A stretch of DNA of 64,000 nt. Origin: Gluconobacter cadivus (GTDB taxonomy: Bacteria; Pseudomonadota; Alphaproteobacteria; Acetobacterales; Acetobacteraceae). The stretch is from the NCBI RefSeq assembly GCF_015244745.1, contig NZ_JABCQI010000003.1, positions 1 to 64,000 of the forward strand, in the 5' to 3' direction. The translations under genes and the position numbers were made by a program. Positions 58,588 to 64,000 of this stretch are shown here, in pieces. The notes under the pieces are model-generated. The model ran no database searches and was not told the origin of the DNA. It was given only the letters and a program-made list of their open reading frames with translations. Numbering within the stretch: position 1 is the first letter of the stretch; every line of letters starts with the position of its first letter.

Positions 58588-59997
58588 TCAAAATATCGCC
58601 ACGATGCGATCAGGGAAATCTGAGGGTGTTTTCGGTAAAATAACCTGAATTTCGAGGCCGCCTTCCGGGTGATTGGACGCTTTGATTTCGCCGCCATGGG
58701 TCTGGACGATACTGAGGGCGGATGTCAGTCCCAGACCAATGCCGCCCGTTTCCCGATTTCTGGATTTGTCGCCTCTGAAGTAGGGTTCGAAAATTCGCCC
58801 GATCTGATCGTCAGGGATGCCTGGACCATGATCCCTGATCGTGATGACAGACTGCGTTGGCATGCATCTCAGTTCGAGGGAAGGAACCGTGGCATATTTG
58901 ACGGCATTTTCGACCAGATTGGTAAAAACGCGTTTGAGAGCAAAAGGACGGCCCTGAGAGGTTGCTCTTACGGGGCCGGAATATTCGAGAATAATGTTCT
59001 GATCCGCAAAATCATTGACGATGGTTCGTAAAATCCCTGGAAGATCGCAGGTCGTCATCTCTTCGCAGACAGCATCATCCCTGAAAAACGACAGGGCGCC
59101 ATCGACCATGGCCTGCATTTCGTCGACATCCCGGAACAGCCGTGCCTGCTGTTCCATATCGTCGATGAACTCTCCTCGGAGACGCAGTCGCGTCAATGGC
59201 GTTCTGAGATCGTGCGAGATGGCTGCCAGCATGGTGGTGCGTGCCGCGATAAATTTCTGGATCTGATCCCTCATGGCGTTGATCGTCTGGGCAACCAGTT
59301 GAAGTTCGCGCGGACCGGTTGCCGGAATGGGGGCGGAGGATGGGTTCATTCCGGCAAGACGAACATCTTTCGCCAGATTTTCGATAGGTCTGGAAAGCTG
59401 GCGAGAGGCAATGAGAGAGACGGCAATCACCCATGTGGCAATCGTGGCGAATTCCAGCAAAAGGCGTTCGCGCCAGAAAAACCCCCAGTATCGCACCAAA
59501 GCGGCACAGACCAGCCAGCTTCCATCGTCGAGCTGTAGGGCCATAAACGATGCATCAGGATATTTTTTAGGATCAACGGAAATATCAGGAGCCTGTGCGA
59601 CGGGGTTATCGACGGAAAATGCGTCCATGCTTCTTGTCGTTCCGCCGATAAGGGACGCAATGATGTCATGTCCCATCTGGACTTCATACGGATTGTAATG
59701 TGCGGTTTTTAGCATTTCCGCAGTACGGCTGTCTGCGGCAAACCACTTGAACTGAAAACCTTCGGTGGAAGCCGCCTGCGCAATTTTCGGGCGTACAGCT
59801 ACAGGAGCCGCCGTAATGACGCGTGTGATGGCAGCGACTTCCTGAAGAAGACCGGTCTGCTCGATGTTGGGTTGTGCCCAGTGCCCACCAAACAGGAAGA
59901 ATAACTGCAACAACCCAACCGTTGTGGCTGCGGCCAGAGCCACCGTCGTCACCAGACGGCGTGTAATGGTGTCTTCAAACCAGCGAAGACGGGTCAC
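58588..59997 (-). CDS. EnvZ/OmpR-type sensor histidine kinase
   Basis: The 469-residue kinase has two membrane segments around a periplasmic sensor region and a HAMP-like linker. The H-box is AISHDLRTPLTRLRLRGEF (about residue 260), followed by the N-box and G-boxes (RDHGPGIPDD, GGIGLGL). It phosphorylates the response regulator encoded upstream, whose stop codon overlaps this start. The proximity to an envelope lipoprotein suggests but does not prove an envelope stimulus. Confidence 0.93.
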   Translation of the reverse strand: MTRLRWFEDTITRRLVTTVALAAATTVGLLQLFFLFGGHWAQPNIEQTGLLQEVAAITRVITAAPVAVRPKIAQAASTEGFQFKWFAADSRTAEMLKTAHYNPYEVQMGHDIIASLIGGTTRSMDAFSVDNPVAQAPDISVDPKKYPDASFMALQLDDGSWLVCAALVRYWGFFWRERLLLEFATIATWVIAVSLIASRQLSRPIENLAKDVRLAGMNPSSAPIPATGPRELQLVAQTINAMRDQIQKFIAARTTMLAAISHDLRTPLTRLRLRGEFIDDMEQQARLFRDVDEMQAMVDGALSFFRDDAVCEEMTTCDLPGILRTIVNDFADQNIILEYSGPVRATSQGRPFALKRVFTNLVENAVKYATVPSLELRCMPTQSVITIRDHGPGIPDDQIGRIFEPYFRGDKSRNRETGGIGLGLTSALSIVQTHGGEIKASNHPEGGLEIQVILPKTPSDFPDRIVAIF

Positions 59998-60716
59998 AGA
60001 CGTTTGACTTCCGGAGAGAACAGATAGCCACCGTTCCGGACAGTCCGAATCACGATTGGATTTTTGGGGTCTTCCTCCAGCTTCTGGCGCAGACGGCTGA
60101 TCTGAACATCGATGCTGCGGTCATATGCCGTATGATTTCGCCCCCTTGCCAGATCGAGGAGCTGGTCGCGGGTCAGAACCCGCTGGGGATGTTCTGCAAA
60201 AGCCAGAAGAAGCTCAAACTCTCCACCAGACAAAAGAACGAGCGCATTATCTTCCGAGCGGAGCTCCCTGCGTGCGACGTCCAGGCGCCAGCCTCCGAAA
60301 GACAGGATCGGGCGCGCTTCGCTCACAGGAATGCTGTCAGTCCTGTCCGCTGTCCGGCGGAGGACAGCTTTTACTCTGGCCAGCAGTTCCCTTTGATCAA
60401 AGGGTTTGGTGAGATAGTCGTCCGCTCCAATCTCGAGACCGACAACGCGATCCGTGTGCTCGGCCATCGCAGAGAGCATGATGACCGGAATGTTGGAGCT
60501 GGTTCTGAGGCGTCTGCAGAGACTGAAGCCATCCTCGTTGCGCAGCATGACGTCAAGGATGACCAGATCAATTGTTTCTGAACCCAGACGTGAGAACATG
60601 GCAGGACCATCCTCTGCGACCGAGACGGTATAGGAATGTTTGCCGAGAAATCGGGTGAGCAGGGAGAGAATGTCCCTGTCGTCGTCCACGATAAGGAGAT
60701 GAGGCATGACTGTCAT
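59994..60716 (-). CDS. OmpR-family response regulator
   Basis: The 240-residue protein has a receiver domain with phospho-acceptor Asp55 (VILDVML) and acidic residues near the start, then a winged-helix domain (DQLLDLARGRNHTAYDRSIDVQISRLRQKLEEDPKNP). It has a CAGGAGAG site four bases before ATG 60716, and its end overlaps the kinase start. The pair is a standard two-component system. Confidence 0.94.
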   Translation of the reverse strand: MTVMPHLLIVDDDRDILSLLTRFLGKHSYTVSVAEDGPAMFSRLGSETIDLVILDVMLRNEDGFSLCRRLRTSSNIPVIMLSAMAEHTDRVVGLEIGADDYLTKPFDQRELLARVKAVLRRTADRTDSIPVSEARPILSFGGWRLDVARRELRSEDNALVLLSGGEFELLLAFAEHPQRVLTRDQLLDLARGRNHTAYDRSIDVQISRLRQKLEEDPKNPIVIRTVRNGGYLFSPEVKRL

Positions 60717-61444
60717 TCTCTCCTGATATCACACCAGCTTCTACTCATGATGTCTCTTATATGAGCGCTTTATTTCAGCTCAGACACATTCTTCATGCCC
60801 CGCCATTCTATTGATGTCCTCATTTGATTCCGGTGGGGGCTGAGCTGTTCGGAATTGACGGTACGGCCATATTTCAGGGCCGAGATATTTGCGACATACG
60901 TGTGAAAGAATCGCTTCCTAAAAGAACAGGCACTGACCGGCTGATCTGGCTGGAACCTGTTTCTGGAGGTGTGTCGTGAAAGCGCACTGTTTTCATCTGG
61001 CGTTTACTGCGGCTGAGTTGACCGTGTTTTACGTTATGGAGCCCATGGGTTTGTTCGCGCTGGGTTTCGACGTGATGCACGCGTTGGTCAAACGGTGTGC
61101 CGAGACATGAAAAGAGAGATCAAGCGGAGCGGCAGTACAGATTTCGAACATAATTTCGGAAGTCTGCATCCTGCAGGCTGCCTGACATGCACGTCTTGCG
61201 AACAGAAGGATCGTCACAGGCCTTTTCCAGGAAGAATACATGCGGTCATGGAGGCAATTCTTTCCTCCTTGCCGTGGATTTTTCTGATTGTTTATGGCGC
61301 GATCTGTCTCGCTGTTACAATCCTGTGTGGATATTGATTGAGAAAGCGTGAGGTCGCGATTTTCGTTCGTGCAAGCTGATCTTGCTTTTGAGGAATGATA
61401 ACAAATATATGGCCTGAATTTCATTTTTCCCTTAAATCAGGACC
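60717..61444. other. Long intergenic region before GlxA-type regulator
   Basis: This 728-base region contains one weak small reading frame (61095-61337) and no recognised RNA gene. It should hold the promoter of the response regulator operon at its left end. Confidence 0.4.
61095..61337 (+). CDS. Possible small membrane protein, doubtful
   Basis: An 80-codon frame ends in a strongly hydrophobic helix (AILSSLPWIFLIVYGAICLAVTI) and has a CLTCTSC cysteine group. No family is recognised, the start is uncertain and no clear ribosome site was seen. It may be real as a shorter peptide from an internal ATG at 61248, or a chance frame. Confidence 0.3.
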   Translation: MCRDMKREIKRSGSTDFEHNFGSLHPAGCLTCTSCEQKDRHRPFPGRIHAVMEAILSSLPWIFLIVYGAICLAVTILCGY

Positions 61445-62392
61445 ATGCATCACGTCGGATTTTTTATCTGCCCAAACCACCGGATTCTCGATCTCGCAGG
61501 CCCTTTGGGGGCTTTCGAAGAGGCCGACACCCTCATTGAGGGTGGGGCGTATCGGCTGACGGTCATTTCCGAACCCGGCGGCATCGTCGTCGGGAGTTCG
61601 GGTGTTCCCATTGACACACGACCCAGCCGCGACACGGCTTTTGACACGGTTCTGTTCATCGGTGGAGACATCGGGCCTTTCCAAAACTCTGGCACCATCG
61701 CTGCGGCAAAGGACCTTGCGGCACGAACCGTCCGCGTCGCGAGCGTCTGCACAGGTGCCTTCCTGCTGGCGGAAACCGGGCTGCTCGACGGCCGCCGCGC
61801 AACGACGCATTGGCGTCTCGCACCGGAACTGCAACAGCGTTATCCCCAGATCAGGGTTGAGGCCGACCGTATCTTTATCTCGGACCATAATGTATGGACG
61901 TCCGCAGGGATTTCCGCTGGGATCGATCTGGCACTGGCCCTCATTGAAACCGACCACGGCATTGCAATCGCCCGTGACGTCGCCCGTGAGCTTGTCGTCC
62001 CTTATCGGCGCTCTGGTGGGCAGTCACAGTTCTCGGCCATGTCACAGATGGAGCCGGAATCGGACCGTATCCGCATGGCGCTTGCCTTCGCGCGGGAGCA
62101 TCTGGTCGAGCCGCTTCCGATCGAACGTCTGGCGGAAGCAGCACGGTTAAGCGTGCGTCAGTTCGGTCGTGCTTTTCGCAGTCAGACGGGCGAGACACCG
62201 GCCCGAGCGGTCGAGCGTCTGCGCGTGGAGGCAGCCTGTTCCCGCCTGCAAAGCGGGTTGGAACCGATTGAGCAGATCGCAAAATCCGTGGGCTTTTCCG
62301 ATCCGGAGCGCATGCGCCGCGCGTTCGTCAAGCTGCACGGCCATCCGCCGCAGGCGATCCGACGCGCAGGTCGTCAGGACAGTTCAGGCTGA
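61445..62392 (+). CDS. GlxA-family regulator (DJ-1/PfpI + AraC helix-turn-helix)
   Basis: The 315-residue protein joins a DJ-1/PfpI-like domain (HHVGFFICPNHRILDLAGPLGAFEEAD, VASVCTGAFLLAETGLL with the nucleophile-elbow Cys) to a C-terminal AraC domain (PIERLAEAARLSVRQFGRAFRSQTG, IAKSVGFSDPERMRRAF). It is a transcriptional activator of the GlxA/FtrA type. Its target is not obvious in this window. Confidence 0.92.
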   Translation: MHHVGFFICPNHRILDLAGPLGAFEEADTLIEGGAYRLTVISEPGGIVVGSSGVPIDTRPSRDTAFDTVLFIGGDIGPFQNSGTIAAAKDLAARTVRVASVCTGAFLLAETGLLDGRRATTHWRLAPELQQRYPQIRVEADRIFISDHNVWTSAGISAGIDLALALIETDHGIAIARDVARELVVPYRRSGGQSQFSAMSQMEPESDRIRMALAFAREHLVEPLPIERLAEAARLSVRQFGRAFRSQTGETPARAVERLRVEAACSRLQSGLEPIEQIAKSVGFSDPERMRRAFVKLHGHPPQAIRRAGRQDSSG

Positions 62393-62412
62393 GTGATGAC
62401 GAGGGTATGATC

Positions 62413-62988
62413 TTAAAGAGAGAGGACACCCACCAGTGCCTCCAACGGATCATGAATAAACCCGTCGGCCTTCAGCATGACCAGCCCGTGAAGTTGTCCC
62501 CATCTGACATGTGCCGACAAAGGCGATGCCGCCGGGCCTGAGGTCCGGACGCGATCGAGAAGCGGCTGAAAGCTGGCGTTTGCTGCGCGTTTGAGGGCGC
62601 TATCGGGTGCCGCCCCCGGAACCAAACCCGATGCGAACATGAGGCGATAGAGCTCCACATTCCTCTCCCCGAACACGAGATAGGCGACCGCCATCCTGTT
62701 CAGTGCGGTCATGTCGTCTCCGTCCGACGCGGCTTCGAGAAGAGCCTCGGTGAAGCGTTCAAATCCATCCGTCGCAACGGCAGCAAGGAGGTCTTCACGG
62801 TCGCTGAAATGGCGGTACGGCGCCGACTGCGCAACGCCAGCCCTGCGCGCCAGCGATGCCATGGAAAGGCCTTGGGCCCCATGAGCGGCGATTTCCACCA
62901 AAGCGGCATCAAGCAATACCTTCCGCAGATCACCATGATGGTAGGTTTTGCGAGAACCGGAAGGTTTTGCGTCTGTGATGTGCTTCAT
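62413..62988 (-). CDS. TetR-family repressor divergent from carotenoid oxygenase
   Basis: The 191-residue protein has a helix-turn-helix (LSMASLARRAGVAQSAPYRHFSDREDLLAAVA) and a TetR C-terminal domain. It is transcribed away from the carotenoid-oxygenase gene across a 76-base gap containing a perfect ATGTGAT dyad at 63035-63053, its probable operator. Confidence 0.9.
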   Translation of the reverse strand: MKHITDAKPSGSRKTYHHGDLRKVLLDAALVEIAAHGAQGLSMASLARRAGVAQSAPYRHFSDREDLLAAVATDGFERFTEALLEAASDGDDMTALNRMAVAYLVFGERNVELYRLMFASGLVPGAAPDSALKRAANASFQPLLDRVRTSGPAASPLSAHVRWGQLHGLVMLKADGFIHDPLEALVGVLSL

Positions 62989-63034
62989 GTGATGACGTAT
63001 AACATTTAAGTTGACATTGGATCAACGAATGACG

Positions 63035-63053
63035 ATGTGATGAACTATCACAT
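63035..63053. promoter_or_regulatory. ATGTGAT-N5-ATCACAT dyad, probable TetR operator
   Basis: A perfect seven-base inverted repeat around GAACT lies in the divergent region, only 12 bases before the oxygenase start. A further GTTGA-N7-TCAAC dyad is at 63010-63026. Confidence 0.55.
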
Positions 63054-63064
63054 AGGACGTCGTC

Positions 63065-64000
63065 ATGACTCTAATCTCGAAATCCCATGCGCCCACGCAT
63101 TCCGGGGCGCCCTATCTCGCCAATAATTTCAAACCGATCGAGGTTGAAACGACCGCTTTCGATCTGGAAGTGATCGGCCATATTCCTGAAGCCTTGAACG
63201 GCCGCCTGCTGCGTATCGGTCCCAACCCCGCCAGTGTTCCAGACCCTGCGCAATATCACTGGTTTTCAGGGTCAGGCATGGCGCATGGACTGCGTTTGCG
63301 TAAGGGAAGGGCAGAGTGGTATCGCAGCCGCTATGTCAGGGATGCGTCCGTGGTCGCCGCTCTGAAATCGCCTCCGCTCGGAGGGCCTGGCATCGGTCGG
63401 CGCGATGGCAGCGTGAACACGAATTTTACCAGTGTTGGAGGAAAACTCTATGCTGTTGTCGAAGCGGGCAGCCTTCCAGTCGAGTTGAACTATAAGTTGG
63501 AAAGCGTCGCGCGTGCGGATTTCAACAGGACTCTTGAAGCCGGCTTCACCGGCCATCCAAAATTCGATCCCATAACCGGCGAACAGCACGCTCTTGCCTA
63601 TGAACCCGGACAGCCGGTTCGCTATATTTCGCTCGATCAGAACGGATATGCCACGACAAAAGCACGGATCGATCTGCCCCATATTCCACTAATCCATGAT
63701 ATGGCATTTACCGCGTCGTTCATTGTCATCCCCGATCTGCCGGTTACGTTTCAGCCCGAACATGCGAAGGCGAAATTCCCCTGGCTCTGGGATGAGCGAC
63801 GGGATGCGCGGATTGGGTTGCTGCCCCGCAATGAAGACGTCACGAACATTCAGTGGTTCGAAGCCCCACGCTGTTTTGTTTTCCATTTCGTGAATGCCTA
63901 TGACGATGGCGACCTGACCATCATCGATCTCGTCCGCCATCCCCGCATGTTCGACCGAGATCACAATGGCCCGAACGAAGGCGCGCCCATACTCGTTCGC
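63065..64000 (+). CDS. Carotenoid-oxygenase family protein (3'-truncated by window)
   Basis: The visible 312 residues start at ATG 63065 and show the RPE65/carotenoid cleavage dioxygenase N-terminal part: LRIGPNPASVPDP, HWFSGSGMAHGLRL, NTNFTSVGGKLYAVVEAG, HDMAFTASF and a later FHFVNAYDDGD. Iron-binding histidines in this family lie in such HW, HDM and FH contexts. It would oxidatively cleave a carotenoid, stilbene or lignin-type alkene to aldehydes. The C-terminal portion is outside the window. Confidence 0.85.
   Translation, partial: MTLISKSHAPTHSGAPYLANNFKPIEVETTAFDLEVIGHIPEALNGRLLRIGPNPASVPDPAQYHWFSGSGMAHGLRLRKGRAEWYRSRYVRDASVVAALKSPPLGGPGIGRRDGSVNTNFTSVGGKLYAVVEAGSLPVELNYKLESVARADFNRTLEAGFTGHPKFDPITGEQHALAYEPGQPVRYISLDQNGYATTKARIDLPHIPLIHDMAFTASFIVIPDLPVTFQPEHAKAKFPWLWDERRDARIGLLPRNEDVTNIQWFEAPRCFVFHFVNAYDDGDLTIIDLVRHPRMFDRDHNGPNEGAPILVR

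Overview
The window looks like the chromosome of an acetic acid bacterium (Acetobacteraceae, Gluconobacter/Acetobacter/Komagataeibacter type). The basis is a membrane polyol-dehydrogenase triad of small subunit, GMC flavoprotein and triheme cytochrome c. There is also a molybdo-flavin-free aldehyde-oxidase-like triad that ends in another triheme cytochrome c, TonB receptors with long proline/alanine-rich N-termini, and moderately high GC coding DNA. Species level is inference.

Layout. 1-114: tail of an IS481-type transposase. 420-9426: a LysR-headed accessory block with a secreted methyltransferase-like protein, an SDR, an MFS pump, a hydroxynitrile-lyase-type cupin and an IorAB-like molybdenum oxidoreductase with its cytochrome. 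Three copies of one dyad operator (centres 131, 3153, 5106) tie this block together. 9602-13774: GlcG/HbpS-like protein and a sorbitol/fructose-dehydrogenase-type SLC operon. 14152-18828: AT-rich island with a family 2 glycosyltransferase, an 841-bp IS5-family element carrying a nonsense mutation, and a large secreted protein of unknown function. 19079-34711: a cyclic-amide (hydantoin/imide-like) utilisation region. It holds D-amino-acid transaminase, RidA, an ornithine-cyclodeaminase-family enzyme, a dihydroorotase-family cyclic amidohydrolase, LysR, N-carbamoyl-D-amino-acid hydrolase, a polar amino-acid ABC importer with two binding proteins, a polysaccharide-deacetylase-fold hydrolase, an ATZ/TRZ amidohydrolase, a hydantoin-racemase-type enzyme, an MFS importer and a TonB receptor. 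35045-36457: FAD-linked 2-hydroxyacid dehydrogenase. 36809-39193: AT-rich glycan genes (GT4 and UDP-galactopyranose mutase).

39717-53434: a complete reductive pyrimidine (uracil/thymine) catabolic region. PreT/PreA reduce the ring, dihydropyrimidinase opens it, a beta-ureidopropionase-type amidase frees beta-alanine, and a beta-alanine:pyruvate-type transaminase makes malonate semialdehyde. A tautomerase-superfamily protein with every recalled catalytic residue of malonate semialdehyde decarboxylase would convert that to acetaldehyde and CO2. A RutR-like regulator, a good RutR-type operator before preT, an NCS1 permease and a TonB receptor preceded by a second RutR-like dyad complete the set.

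53902-64000: autotransporter, small DUF2945-type protein, lipoprotein, OmpR/EnvZ-type two-component system, GlxA-type regulator, and a TetR gene divergent from a carotenoid-oxygenase gene cut by the window end.

The strongest candidates for something new are the malonate semialdehyde decarboxylase placed in a pyrimidine pathway, the apparent inclusion of a TonB receptor in a pyrimidine regulon, the broad cyclic-amide cluster, and the LysR-linked block containing a manganese-cupin hydroxynitrile lyase homologue. No tRNA, rRNA or CRISPR was recognised.
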